Assembly: GCA_029939535.1 (NCBI GenBank)
Contig: JAOZST010000028.1
Location: forward strand, 1-28,623
DNA from: NBML01 sp029939535
GTDB lineage: Bacteria > Desulfobacterota > Desulfobacteria > Desulfobacterales > Desulfobacteraceae
DNA length: 28,623 nucleotides
Direction of reading: 5' to 3'
Below are positions 1 through 8,953 of the stretch, piece by piece. Every line of letters begins with the position of its first letter. Position 1 is the stretch's first letter. The notes below the pieces were generated by a model. It saw only the letters and a program-made list of their open reading frames with translations. It had not been told where the DNA came from and ran no database searches. Made by a program: the position numbers and the translations under genes.

Positions 1-153
1 GTGCCAGGTGAGCCAAGACGGTACAGGTCTTGCCGGATTTTTTCCCAAAAACCCCCAAGCTTATGGCAAATATCCAGGGATAGAGCCAGTTGCGAACGGT
101 TTATTTCAGGGGCTGCCGGGCAAAGCAAAGGGAATAGTCAACTTTGAAAATAA
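1..153. other. Left edge, downstream of xdhD; no supported gene
   Basis: This stretch follows the xdhD stop codon in the direction of transcription. Two minus-strand frames stay open from about position 100-137 to the window edge, but neither has a convincing ribosome binding site or a recognisable motif. No hairpin followed by a T-run is visible, so there is no evidence that the operon ends here. A further gene could begin at this edge. Confidence 0.3.
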
Positions 154-3030
154 TTATCCCAGTTTTTTCAATTCCCGTAACACAGATTCCGGGGTAAAAG
201 GCCATTTCCGCATCCAGATTCCAATGGCATCGTGTATTGCGTTGGCAATAACCGGAGCCGCGCCATTGGTTGCTATCTCTGAGATTGATTTAGCACCATA
301 GGGACCGTAGGGATCATCCGTATGAATAAGTTTGACCTGGAAATCTTCGGGCACATCCCCTATCATGGGAACTCCATAGCTTCTAAGGTCTGTATTAAGG
401 GCTCTACCCTTGCTGTCGTATACCAGTTCCTCATACAGGGTGTGACCAATTGATTTTAATACCCCGCCAAAGATCTGGCCCTGGGCAAGTTCCGGATTTA
501 TGGGCATGCCTGCATCCTGGAGTGCATAATATTTTTGAACCTTTATGGCACCGGTTCTTTTATTCACAGCTACCTGGGCAAAATGGGCGCCATAGGGAAA
601 GGCATGCTTATCCGTGGTAAAATGGCCCAGCCCCATGAGCTGGCCCTGGCCTTCTCCAGCCTGGGTGTGCCATGCAAGTTCTGTATAGGTTAATTCATCT
701 TTTTTCCCCACCACCTTACCCGGGTATTGGATTTTAAGATTTTCCAAAGGTTCATCCATGATTGTTGAAGCCGCTTCAAGGATCTTTGCCTTTATATCCT
801 GGGCAGCCAAAAGAGCTGCGCTACCTGAAAAATAAGTACCGCTGGAGGCATAGGCCCCGGTATCAAAGGGAGTATTGTCTGTATCGCCAGAGAGAATGGA
901 CACATTATCCATTTCAGTCTGGAGGGTTTCAGATGCCATTTTAACGCTGACCGTGTCCAGTCCCGTACCCAGGTCAGCACCCCCTGAAAAGAGCATAAAT
1001 GTCCCGTCCCCCATCATCTTAATCATGGCGTTGGACTGGTCCAGCCCGGGAAGACCTGAGCCCTGCTGGATGATGACCACCCCTTTGCCGATTTTGACAT
1101 CCGGATCATTGGACTTCTCTTTTCTGCCCCATTGGATCATTTTGGCACCCTGTTCCAGGGCAGGACCCAGGCCGCAGCTTTCTGCCGGGGCTGCAGTACC
1201 TTCCCTGCCTTCACCCAGACATTTTAATATTTCCAGCATGGACCCTTCGTGGACCCGGTTAAGTTCCAGGAATTCCAAAGGGTCCATGCCCAGCTTTTTT
1301 GCAAGCTCTGCGGCTGCCATCTGCAGGGCATAGGAGCCTTTTGGGGCTCCATACCCCTGGTAGGCGCCTGTGGGAGATGCGTTTGAATAAAAGACTGTCA
1401 CATCAAAACCAAAATTATCGCATAAAAAAAGCGGCAACGATTTTGAACAGGCATTCATTGGAACTGTAAGGGCATGGGCCCCATAGGGACCTGCGTTTGC
1501 CTTTACATCCATGTAAACCCCTGTCAGTTTCCCATTCTTTTTTGCACCCAGTTTTACCCTGATTTTCATGGGTTTTCTGGTACTGCAGGACTCAAACTCC
1601 TCTTTCCGGGAGTATTGATGGAAGATAGCCCGCCCGGTTGAGTGGGTGGCAAAGGCGCAGACCTCTTCCAAAAGGATATCCTGTTTGGATCCGTATCCGC
1701 CGCCCACCCTTTCTTTAATGACTTGGATTTTATTTTCACTGATTCCCAGAACAGAAGCCGTGATCCTTCTGACATGGAAGGGCACCTGGGTGGAGCAATG
1801 CATGATCAGCCGGTCACCATCCATCTTGGTGTAGACGGAGTGCATTTCCAGAGGTGTGCACTGGATATGGCTTTCCGGTTGATATTCCCGCTCCACTATA
1901 ACATCGGCTTCAGCAAAGCCTTTTTCCATATCTCCTATACCGCCTGATACGCTGGCTGCAATATTTTTTCTGGGATTTCCCCCAATGGGAAAGGGATACT
2001 TTATTTTTCCATCCCTGGTATCAAATTTTAGGTTCTGTTCTTCAAGGTCATTTGGCGCACCCACTCTGTAAAAAATTTCACCATTATGGATAAGAGGAGC
2101 ACCAGGGGCCGAAGCTTCATCTATGGTCATCACATGGTCAAGAACTTCATATTCAACTTTGATTTTTGATAAAGCAAGATCTGCAATTTTATGGGTATCT
2201 GCCACCACAGCGGCAACCCTGTCTCCCACATGATTCACCTTTTCTCCAAAAAGTCTTCGATCATAGGGAGAAGGTTCGGGAAAACCCTGGCCTGCCTGGG
2301 TATACCAGACATCCGGAGTGTTTTTATGGGTCAGAATGGTTTCAACCCCTGGAATCTTTAGCGCTTCACTAGTATCTATGTTTTTTATATAGGCGCTGGC
2401 ATGGGGACTTCGGAGCATCTTTAAGACGGCAGACCCCTGTTCTCTTCTGTCTTCCACAAAGAGTCTTTCACCTTTAACAAGCTTTGCACCGTCCACCTTG
2501 GACTTGACCTTTCCCACAAATTTAAGGTCATCCCTGAACTCCGGTGGAAGTGTGTTTTTATATTTCGGGTCTTTTTTCCTTTTAATGGCGAGATCAACAG
2601 CATTGTAGAACTGCTCATAGCCGCTGTCCCGGATAAACACCCCTGACATGGCATCCTTTATATCTTCTTTTGTGGGCTTGGAAATCCTGTCCAGAAGGTC
2701 TGTGAGAATAAGGGCAGCAGCAGGGATATTATAGGCGGATTGAACAACCCCGGCATCCACCATGGCCGATTGTACAGGGGAGAGCATGCCGTTTTTTGAA
2801 AGGCTTTCCACGGTTTTAATATCTTTGCCCTGGACCTGGGCTGCAATCATGAGAGATGAACTCACGATTTTTCCGTTAAAAAGTATGGAATCGGAACCTG
2901 CAAAGGCATAGCCGTCATCGCTGTTTCGCAGGGAATTAATACCCATCCTGTATAAAAGTTCTCTCAGGTTTTCGCCCTGTTCCGTATACACCTCTCTGGG
3001 TGTGTTGTTTAATGTAAAATTTAGTATCAT
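154..3030 (-). CDS. xdhD: XdhD-type molybdenum hydroxylase subunit (putative selenate reductase/purine hydroxylase, Mo-binding)
   Basis: This 958-residue protein aligns almost end to end, from memory, with E. coli XdhD (956 residues). XdhD is a xanthine-dehydrogenase-family Mo subunit of the selenium-dependent molybdenum hydroxylase system, and its exact substrate is unsettled. Residues 1-160 have the ferredoxin plus Fe-S helical fold layout, but every cluster cysteine is replaced: GYAFAGS for GC..CGAC, VVQSAYNIP for VQCGFCTP and FIRDSGY for LCRCTGY. The Mo domains follow, with STQVPFHVRR near 415, VGGGYGSKQD near 443, AYQGYGAPKG near 556 (Gln where xanthine dehydrogenases have Arg) and the catalytic-Glu segment AKSISEIATNG near 913. 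The ATG has AAGGACA just upstream, and ygfM ends 5 bp before it. It is the last gene of the minus operon in the window. It probably needs YgfM and a separate Fe-S protein for electron transfer (inference). Confidence 0.93.
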   Translation of the reverse strand: MILNFTLNNTPREVYTEQGENLRELLYRMGINSLRNSDDGYAFAGSDSILFNGKIVSSSLMIAAQVQGKDIKTVESLSKNGMLSPVQSAMVDAGVVQSAYNIPAAALILTDLLDRISKPTKEDIKDAMSGVFIRDSGYEQFYNAVDLAIKRKKDPKYKNTLPPEFRDDLKFVGKVKSKVDGAKLVKGERLFVEDRREQGSAVLKMLRSPHASAYIKNIDTSEALKIPGVETILTHKNTPDVWYTQAGQGFPEPSPYDRRLFGEKVNHVGDRVAAVVADTHKIADLALSKIKVEYEVLDHVMTIDEASAPGAPLIHNGEIFYRVGAPNDLEEQNLKFDTRDGKIKYPFPIGGNPRKNIAASVSGGIGDMEKGFAEADVIVEREYQPESHIQCTPLEMHSVYTKMDGDRLIMHCSTQVPFHVRRITASVLGISENKIQVIKERVGGGYGSKQDILLEEVCAFATHSTGRAIFHQYSRKEEFESCSTRKPMKIRVKLGAKKNGKLTGVYMDVKANAGPYGAHALTVPMNACSKSLPLFLCDNFGFDVTVFYSNASPTGAYQGYGAPKGSYALQMAAAELAKKLGMDPLEFLELNRVHEGSMLEILKCLGEGREGTAAPAESCGLGPALEQGAKMIQWGRKEKSNDPDVKIGKGVVIIQQGSGLPGLDQSNAMIKMMGDGTFMLFSGGADLGTGLDTVSVKMASETLQTEMDNVSILSGDTDNTPFDTGAYASSGTYFSGSAALLAAQDIKAKILEAASTIMDEPLENLKIQYPGKVVGKKDELTYTELAWHTQAGEGQGQLMGLGHFTTDKHAFPYGAHFAQVAVNKRTGAIKVQKYYALQDAGMPINPELAQGQIFGGVLKSIGHTLYEELVYDSKGRALNTDLRSYGVPMIGDVPEDFQVKLIHTDDPYGPYGAKSISEIATNGAAPVIANAIHDAIGIWMRKWPFTPESVLRELKKLG

Positions 3031-3035
3031 TGTCC

Positions 3036-3854
3036 TTATGCCCCCTTTTTTGAAAGCGCAACCAGGTGGGCGACCATTGAACCACTGATATATTTTTTAT
3101 AGGCTATTGATCCTGTAAGATCGCTTTGAGGATTGATAAGATCTGCCACTGCAGCAGCAAGGTTGTCACCGGACAGACTGTTGTCCAGGATGTTGGGTTC
3201 TATTTCTTTCAGCCGAATGACATGATCTGACACACATCCCAGGGCTACCACAGCATCTCTTGCAGACACCCTTACCGCAGCTATAACAGCAGGGTAAGCG
3301 GCGGAGGATTTCAAGGCCGTATCAATGAGGCAGACTCCTTCTACTCTTGGAAGCATGATATGTTCTATAAGATTATTTTTAAGGTCATTTTTTTTGGGGC
3401 TTATATAGTCTTCCAGACTCATGGAGACTGATTCTGCTGTTTTGGTCTCTGTTATTTTGATTTGAGCTTTTAAGGCGATAAGACAGGGAATGATATAGGA
3501 ATCAGGTCTGTTGGCGGCAATATTGCCGCCCAGGGTTGCCATATTCCTGATGTTCCTTGATGCAATAAGACCTGCCGCCTTTTTCAGGACTTCAGGTGTC
3601 TGGGGTGCATCAATCAGTTCCTGCAGGGTGATACCCGCCCCGATAAAAAGATCTGAGTCTTGTTTTATTATATCCTTTGGGAGAAGGTCCTGAACAAGAA
3701 TTACCTTTTCAATGGAAGGTTTTCCTTTTATCTTTCTTTCTGCCCGGGCTGGTGTCCAGTTTATCTGGGTTCCGCCGCTCAAATAATAGTTGTTTTCATC
3801 TTTGAGTGTAAGTGCTTCCGCAAGGGAAGCCGGTTTTAAAACTTCTGTAATCAT
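3036..3854 (-). CDS. ygfM: YgfM-type FAD-binding subunit of molybdenum hydroxylase
   Basis: This 272-residue member of the CO-dehydrogenase/xanthine-dehydrogenase medium FAD subunit family is close in layout to E. coli YgfM (259 residues). The FAD pyrophosphate motifs are visible: SGGTQINWTP near residues 26-35 and NMATLGGNIAANRPDS near 105-120, with the C-terminal flavoprotein domain ending in SIAYKKYISG. In E. coli ygfM sits directly before xdhD, as here, so it likely takes electrons from XdhD. The start codon immediately follows the stop of the upstream deaminase (TAAATG), with AGGAGG overlapping the end of that gene, which implies translational coupling. Confidence 0.9.
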   Translation of the reverse strand: MITEVLKPASLAEALTLKDENNYYLSGGTQINWTPARAERKIKGKPSIEKVILVQDLLPKDIIKQDSDLFIGAGITLQELIDAPQTPEVLKKAAGLIASRNIRNMATLGGNIAANRPDSYIIPCLIALKAQIKITETKTAESVSMSLEDYISPKKNDLKNNLIEHIMLPRVEGVCLIDTALKSSAAYPAVIAAVRVSARDAVVALGCVSDHVIRLKEIEPNILDNSLSGDNLAAAVADLINPQSDLTGSIAYKKYISGSMVAHLVALSKKGA

Positions 3855-5264
3855 TTAAGCCTCCTGTATCATCCTTTCGGAGATCCTGTTTGCCCTGTTG
3901 GTTAATTCCTGTTCATCAACTCCTGTGAGCACGCCGTTGTCAACGGCAATACTGCCATTTACAATGGTATATTGGGTGCCATGATTATACCCTGAAAAAA
4001 TTAGGGCTGCCAGGGGGTCTGATAAGGATCCTGCATACTCCAGTTTGTTAATGTTAAAAACAGCCATATCAGCGGCCCATCCTTCCTGGAGCCGACCGAT
4101 TTTTTTAAAATTCAGGAGGTTTGCGCCATTTATAGTTGCCAGTTTAAAAATATCTCTGGTAGTCACAGCGCCTGCACCGTACTTTACGCGTTGTAGCAGA
4201 AGAGCATTTCTCATCTCGCCCAGCATATCAGAGGAATCATTGGATGCGGAACCATCAACGGCCAGCCCAACATTTATATTGGTGGGCAGCATTTCAGTCA
4301 CCCGGCAGATACCCGAACCCAGGCGCATGTTGGATGACGGGCAATGGGCGATATGGGTCTTTGTATCGCTTAAAATATTTAATTCATCATCGGTAAAATG
4401 GATACCATGGGCATACCAGACATCCTCTCCTATAAATCCAGTGTCCTCCATGAGCTGCAAGGGTCTTCGCCCATACATTTTAAGACAGAACTCATTTTCA
4501 TCCTTTGTTTCCGCCAGGTGGGTATGAAGCCTGACCCCGTACTTTCTGGCAAGTTTTACAGATTCTTTCATCAAATCCTCTGTAACGCTGAAAGGGCTGC
4601 AGGGGGCCAGAACAATCTTCTGCATGGAAAACTCAGAATCATCATGAAATTGCTTTATCACCCGTTCACTGTCCTGTAAAATCTCATCATCGGTTTGAAC
4701 AAGGGTATCCGGAGGAAGACCTCCGTCCTTTTTGCTCAGAGACATGGACCCCCGGGTGGGGGAAAATCGCATGCCCAGGTCCTGGGCCGCCTTGAACTGG
4801 AGTCCCATGATGTCTTCTGTCACACTGTGGGGATAGGCATAGTGATGATCTGTGGAAGTGGTGCATCCGGTCTTGAGAAGTTCTCCCATGGCAAGCTGGG
4901 AAGAGGTGTATATGGCTTCTTCATCCATATACTTCCATATCTCATAAAGATAGACCAGCCATTCAAAAAGCTCAGCATTCTGCACCCTGGGCAGATTCCG
5001 GGTCAGAGTCTGGTAAAAATGGTGATGGGTATTTACAAATCCAGGCACAACCACATGGGTGGAACAGTCAATGACCCGGTCATCTGAACTGGATATGGAA
5101 CTGGATATGGAATCGGACGGGGAAGAGGAAGAAGGGACAAAATCAATATTTTTATCAATTTTTTTGACTTGATTATTTTCAATCAAAATATCATACCCGG
5201 AAAGTCCTTCTTCCTTAAAGGAAGGAAGGATATAGTAACAATTTTTTAATAATATTCTACTCAT
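3855..5264 (-). CDS. 8-oxoguanine deaminase (amidohydrolase superfamily)
   Basis: About 469 residues from the ATG. It is a metal-dependent amidohydrolase of the 8-oxoguanine deaminase / hydroxydechloroatrazine-hydrolase-like group, whose characterised members convert 8-oxoguanine to uric acid plus ammonia. Visible features are the metal motif NTHHHF near residue 80, HTHLAET near 245, YAHGIHF near 283, HCPSSNMRLGSGI near 307 and the catalytic Asp in VDGSASND near 336. A Ser-rich low-complexity insert (about residues 44-62) sits before the first metal motif and comes from a tandem DNA repeat. AAGGAG lies 10 nt before the ATG and only 4 nt before an in-frame GTG at 5268-5270, so a start two codons earlier is possible. 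The neighbours xdhC and ygfM place it in purine breakdown, feeding urate to the pathway. Guanine or another aminopurine as substrate cannot be excluded. Confidence 0.82.
   Translation of the reverse strand: MSRILLKNCYYILPSFKEEGLSGYDILIENNQVKKIDKNIDFVPSSSSPSDSISSSISSSDDRVIDCSTHVVVPGFVNTHHHFYQTLTRNLPRVQNAELFEWLVYLYEIWKYMDEEAIYTSSQLAMGELLKTGCTTSTDHHYAYPHSVTEDIMGLQFKAAQDLGMRFSPTRGSMSLSKKDGGLPPDTLVQTDDEILQDSERVIKQFHDDSEFSMQKIVLAPCSPFSVTEDLMKESVKLARKYGVRLHTHLAETKDENEFCLKMYGRRPLQLMEDTGFIGEDVWYAHGIHFTDDELNILSDTKTHIAHCPSSNMRLGSGICRVTEMLPTNINVGLAVDGSASNDSSDMLGEMRNALLLQRVKYGAGAVTTRDIFKLATINGANLLNFKKIGRLQEGWAADMAVFNINKLEYAGSLSDPLAALIFSGYNHGTQYTIVNGSIAVDNGVLTGVDEQELTNRANRISERMIQEA
5089..5112. repeat. Tandem 12-bp repeat inside the deaminase gene
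   Basis: Two exact consecutive copies of CTGGATATGGAA, preceded by a partial copy (CTGAA). They encode the SISSSISS part of the Ser-rich insert in the 8-oxoguanine deaminase. Because the unit is 12 bp, copy-number change would keep the reading frame. Confidence 0.85.
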
Positions 5265-5271
5265 GTGCACT

Positions 5272-5754
5272 TTACTCCTTGTCAGGATCTATACTTTTTT
5301 CAATGGCTTTTATTATATTCTCATAGCCAGTGCACCTGCATAAATTACCGGCATGGGCCTTTCGGATTTCATCTTCGGTCACCTTTTTCCCTGCACACTC
5401 TTTTGCAAAAGAGGTGGTTGCCATGACAAACCCGGGGGTGCAGAATCCGCATTGAACGGCCCCCGTATCAACATAGGCCTGCTGTACTCTGGTAAGGATG
5501 TGGTTTTTTGCTTCCCCTTCAATGGTTCGTACCTCTTTTTGATCTGCCCATACAGCAAGATAAATACAGGAATCCACCAGTACCCCGTCTACCAGGACAG
5601 AGCAGGCACCGCATTCTCCCACACCGCAGCCCTGTTTCGCACCGGTGAGCCCCAGGTCTTCCCGTAATACTTCAAGCAATGATTTTCTAATATCCATGTA
5701 CAGGGTTCGCGATCTTCCATTTATGGAGAATGTGATTTCTCTATGCCTGTTCAT
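5272..5754 (-). CDS. xdhC: XdhC [2Fe-2S] subunit of xanthine dehydrogenase
   Basis: This 160-residue protein has the usual length for the small Fe-S subunit of three-part xanthine dehydrogenases. All eight cluster ligands are present. The plant-ferredoxin-type set is C43, C48, C51 and C63 (GCGVGECGAC...SC). The helical-domain set is C102, C105, C139 and C141 (QCGFCTPG and LCRCTGY). It should carry electrons between the XdhA Mo site and the XdhB FAD. It is the only stand-alone Fe-S subunit in the operon, so it could also serve XdhD, whose own Fe-S domain has lost its cysteines (inference). The start directly abuts the xdhB stop (TAAATG), with GGAGG upstream. Confidence 0.93.
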   Translation of the reverse strand: MNRHREITFSINGRSRTLYMDIRKSLLEVLREDLGLTGAKQGCGVGECGACSVLVDGVLVDSCIYLAVWADQKEVRTIEGEAKNHILTRVQQAYVDTGAVQCGFCTPGFVMATTSFAKECAGKKVTEDEIRKAHAGNLCRCTGYENIIKAIEKSIDPDKE

Positions 5755-6630
5755 TTACACTTCCTCCCCGGCTCTCAGGAGAGCCTCTTTTGTGGCTCTT
5801 TTTGAGAGTTCCTTAATAAGATTCATGCGAAATTCCCTTGACGCCCTCCAGGAAGTTCTCGGGTTTACATCGATTTCAATTGTTTGGTATATTTTATCCA
5901 AAAGGTCTTCAGATACTTTCTGGTTCATCACTGTGCTTTCGGTTTTGGGGCATCTCAGGGGAACAGGACCTGCCACTCCAAATGCGATTCTAAAATCCGT
6001 GAGAATATGGTCTTTTGTTTTCAGGTTGACGGCACAGCCGATGGTGGCGATATCCATGGCATCCCGCATGGCATATTTATAATAATGGCCAAAATATCCC
6101 CCGTGGTTTTCATAGGTTATTTTAAATTCAGTCAGAATTTCTCCCTTTTTAAGGTCCACTTTGCCCGGTCCCAGATAAAATTCTGAGACGGGAACCTGCC
6201 GGGTCATTTTATCCCCTTTGATCTCAAGAACTGCATTCAGGGCAAAGAGGGTGGATGCAGAGTCTGCACTGGTGACCCCATTGCAGACATTCCCGCCAAT
6301 GGTGGCAACATTCCTGACCTGGGGGCCGCCCACACTTGCCGCTGCCTCACAAAGCATGGAAAGATTTTCTTTTATGATATTTGACTGGATAATATCAATA
6401 AATGTGGCACCGGAACCAATGATAATATTGTTTTCTTTGTCTTTGCGGATCATTTTCAACTCTTCAAGGCCATGGATATCCACAAGTTCTGAAAATCCGG
6501 GTTTTCCATCTCTCAGCTTAATCAATACATCTGTGCCCCCTGCAATGAGTCTGGCATTTGGATTTTCCTGTAAAAGTGCAATGGCCTGGTCCACTGAATT
6601 TGCTTTTATATGTTTTTTTATATCAAACAT
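5755..6630 (-). CDS. xdhB: XdhB FAD-binding subunit of xanthine dehydrogenase
   Basis: This 291-residue protein matches E. coli XdhB (292 residues) throughout as I recall it. It belongs to the FAD subunit family that reoxidises the Fe-S clusters and passes electrons to NAD+ or another acceptor. The FAD motifs are AGGTDVLIKL at residues 30-39 and RNVATIGGNVCNGVTSADSA near 106-125. KYAMRDAMDIATIGCA and the conserved RTSWRASREFR near 260 follow. Its start overlaps the end of xdhA by 8 bp and its stop touches xdhC. The order xdhA-xdhB-xdhC is the same as in E. coli. Confidence 0.93.
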   Translation of the reverse strand: MFDIKKHIKANSVDQAIALLQENPNARLIAGGTDVLIKLRDGKPGFSELVDIHGLEELKMIRKDKENNIIIGSGATFIDIIQSNIIKENLSMLCEAAASVGGPQVRNVATIGGNVCNGVTSADSASTLFALNAVLEIKGDKMTRQVPVSEFYLGPGKVDLKKGEILTEFKITYENHGGYFGHYYKYAMRDAMDIATIGCAVNLKTKDHILTDFRIAFGVAGPVPLRCPKTESTVMNQKVSEDLLDKIYQTIEIDVNPRTSWRASREFRMNLIKELSKRATKEALLRAGEEV

Positions 6631-8932
6631 TGGCGCCTCCTTCTGAATTCAAGAGCCCTGCTTTGGAAAATGCTGTGAATAATTTATGGGGCGATATGGG
6701 AAGAGAGTTTATGCTGATCCCGGTGGCATCCAGCAGGGCATTTCTGATGGCAGGCGGCGGTGAGATAACCGGTGGTTCTCCAAGGGATTTATTCCCATAA
6801 CCCGAGGTGGGTTCAAATGTTTTTGCAAAATCATGGTGGATCCGGGGAATATCCGTAAAGGTCGGGAATTTATAATCCAGAAGATTGTTGTTGTAGATAT
6901 AGCCTGTTTCAGGATCAATCATGAGTTCTTCTGAAAGTGCGGCACCAATTCCCATGAAGACCCCTCCGTGAACCTGGCCCCCGGCCTGAACCGGATTCAG
7001 GATCACCCCTGAATCATGGACATTTATGATGTTATTGATTTTGATCTTACAAAGGGGAATATCAACCGTGATATCAACAAATGTACAGCCAAATACCGGA
7101 GCATTGGTGGTGGTTTTGTGGGAAACATCTGCTGTCAGCTGCCTTCCGCGTTCTTTATGGTAAAAACTGTCCATGGCAAGGGTTTTCATATCCAGGATAA
7201 GTTCATCTGTATTTTTATTAACAATCCTGCCATCTATAATGTTGAGCTGACTGCTTTCTTCCCCTGTCATCAAACAGGCATGATCCAGGATCTTTCCCTT
7301 TAACTGGGTGGCTGCCCTGAAAACAGCATTGCTGACCACATAGGCCTGGCGGGAAGCATAGGCCCCGGTATCAAATGGGGTTACATCCGTATCCTGGGCC
7401 TGGACCACCCTTACATGTTCATAGGGCAGTCCCAGGGTCTGGGCCGCCATTTGCGCCACCACCGTATCCGAGCCCTGGCCGATCTCTGTGGCACCCACCA
7501 TGACATGGACCGTGCCATCCTGGTTCAAAGAAATCCTGGTTCCTGCAATTTCAACGCAGACCGGATATGTCCCGGATGCATAACTCAGACAGGCCACGCC
7601 AAGACCCTTTCGAAGGGGTCCTGTTTTATAATTTTCATATTCTTTTTTTTTCTGGTCCCAGTTTATGAATTCCTTGCCTTTTACAAGGCATTCAGCCAGG
7701 CCGCAGGAAAGAATTTCATTGCCTGACAACAGATTCATATCCCCCTGCCTGGCAATGTTTTTAAGTCTGAATTCCACGGAATCCATGCCTATTTTTCTGG
7801 CTGCATCTTCAGTGGCACATTCAAGGGCATAGATGATCTGGGGTGATCCATAGGCTCTCATGGCACCTGCCGCCGGCATATTGGCATACAAGGTCCTGGC
7901 ATGAAAAGTATTGGCCATACGGGGGTACAAGGAACTTTGCTTGCTGCCGCCTGCAGCTGCAATGGAGTGTCCGTGGGAAGCATATCCGCCTGTGATGGAG
8001 ATGGCATCCATGTCCCTTGCCGCCATTGTGCCGTCCTTCATGACCCCGGTTTTAACTTTAATATAAAAGGGATGGCGGGCCCTTGTGCCTGTCATGCCTT
8101 CTTCCCGGGTCAAATTGATCTGAACTGCACGGCCATCCAGTTTTAACGTTAAAAAGGCTGCCATAGGTTCCAGGATTACATCCTGTTTATTGCCAAACCC
8201 GCCCCCGACAAAGGGTTTTATCACGCGGACCCGGCTCAGGGGCATATTCAAAGCCTCCCCCACAATTCTTCGGGCAATATGGGGAATCTGGGTGGAGGAT
8301 ACAATTACGATCCTGTCAAGATCATCCATATATGCATAGGATATATGGTTTTCAATGTGGCAGTGCTGAACCATGACAGTCTCATATTTTCCTTCAACTA
8401 CATGATCTGCCTTTTTAAAGGCCTCATCCACATCTCCGCCAATGGAATACTGGTGCTCCCCCACGATATTGGACGAGCCTTTGTGTATCTGTCTTGCATC
8501 TTTCTTTAAAATATTTTCAGGAAGGACAAGGGGTTTATACTCTTCATATGAAACATCTATCAATTTTAAAGCGTTATTGGCAATGATCTCATCCTGGGCC
8601 ACCACAATGGCAATTTCATCTCCCATGAACCGGATGTCCCGGGTCAACAGCAGCCGGTCTGCCACATCCTGGTGTCCCTGGTCCAGGGAAAATGGATGGC
8701 CTGCCGTGGCAAATTTGTTTTTTGGGACATCTTTAAAAGTAAAAACCGCTTCCACCCCTTTCAGGTTTTTAGCATCTTCCACATCAATGCTTTTTACCCG
8801 GCCATGGGCAATACGGCTCCTGAAATATTTGGCAACAAGCATGTCTGGCTTGTATAAATCTTCGGTATACTCGGCTCTGCCTGTCACCTTGGCGACTGCA
8901 TCTATGCGGTTTACTGATTTACCGACTGCCAT
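6623..8932 (-). CDS. xdhA: XdhA molybdenum-binding subunit of xanthine dehydrogenase
   Basis: This 769-residue protein is close to E. coli XdhA (752 residues). It is the Mo-cofactor catalytic subunit that hydroxylates hypoxanthine or xanthine toward urate, and in reverse could reduce urate. It starts in the first Mo domain (AVAKVTGRAEYTEDL) and lacks an N-terminal Fe-S domain, which is supplied by XdhC. Mo-site motifs are SSTQIPHIARRIVGEAL, PFVGGGFGNKQD, AGAMRAYGSPQ (substrate Arg kept) and the catalytic-Glu segment KSLGEPPVISPPP near the C-terminus. AAGGAGGG lies about 10 nt before the ATG. It begins 21 bp after ygfK and overlaps xdhB by 8 bp. Confidence 0.94.
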   Translation of the reverse strand: MAVGKSVNRIDAVAKVTGRAEYTEDLYKPDMLVAKYFRSRIAHGRVKSIDVEDAKNLKGVEAVFTFKDVPKNKFATAGHPFSLDQGHQDVADRLLLTRDIRFMGDEIAIVVAQDEIIANNALKLIDVSYEEYKPLVLPENILKKDARQIHKGSSNIVGEHQYSIGGDVDEAFKKADHVVEGKYETVMVQHCHIENHISYAYMDDLDRIVIVSSTQIPHIARRIVGEALNMPLSRVRVIKPFVGGGFGNKQDVILEPMAAFLTLKLDGRAVQINLTREEGMTGTRARHPFYIKVKTGVMKDGTMAARDMDAISITGGYASHGHSIAAAGGSKQSSLYPRMANTFHARTLYANMPAAGAMRAYGSPQIIYALECATEDAARKIGMDSVEFRLKNIARQGDMNLLSGNEILSCGLAECLVKGKEFINWDQKKKEYENYKTGPLRKGLGVACLSYASGTYPVCVEIAGTRISLNQDGTVHVMVGATEIGQGSDTVVAQMAAQTLGLPYEHVRVVQAQDTDVTPFDTGAYASRQAYVVSNAVFRAATQLKGKILDHACLMTGEESSQLNIIDGRIVNKNTDELILDMKTLAMDSFYHKERGRQLTADVSHKTTTNAPVFGCTFVDITVDIPLCKIKINNIINVHDSGVILNPVQAGGQVHGGVFMGIGAALSEELMIDPETGYIYNNNLLDYKFPTFTDIPRIHHDFAKTFEPTSGYGNKSLGEPPVISPPPAIRNALLDATGISINSLPISPHKLFTAFSKAGLLNSEGGANV

Positions 8933-8953
8933 GGGTAAAAACCCTCCTTTACA

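Noticed and set aside
8..301. Plus-strand open frame over the end of xdhD
   Set aside because: It overlaps the strongly supported xdhD C-terminus antisense, has no ribosome site and shows no recognisable motif.
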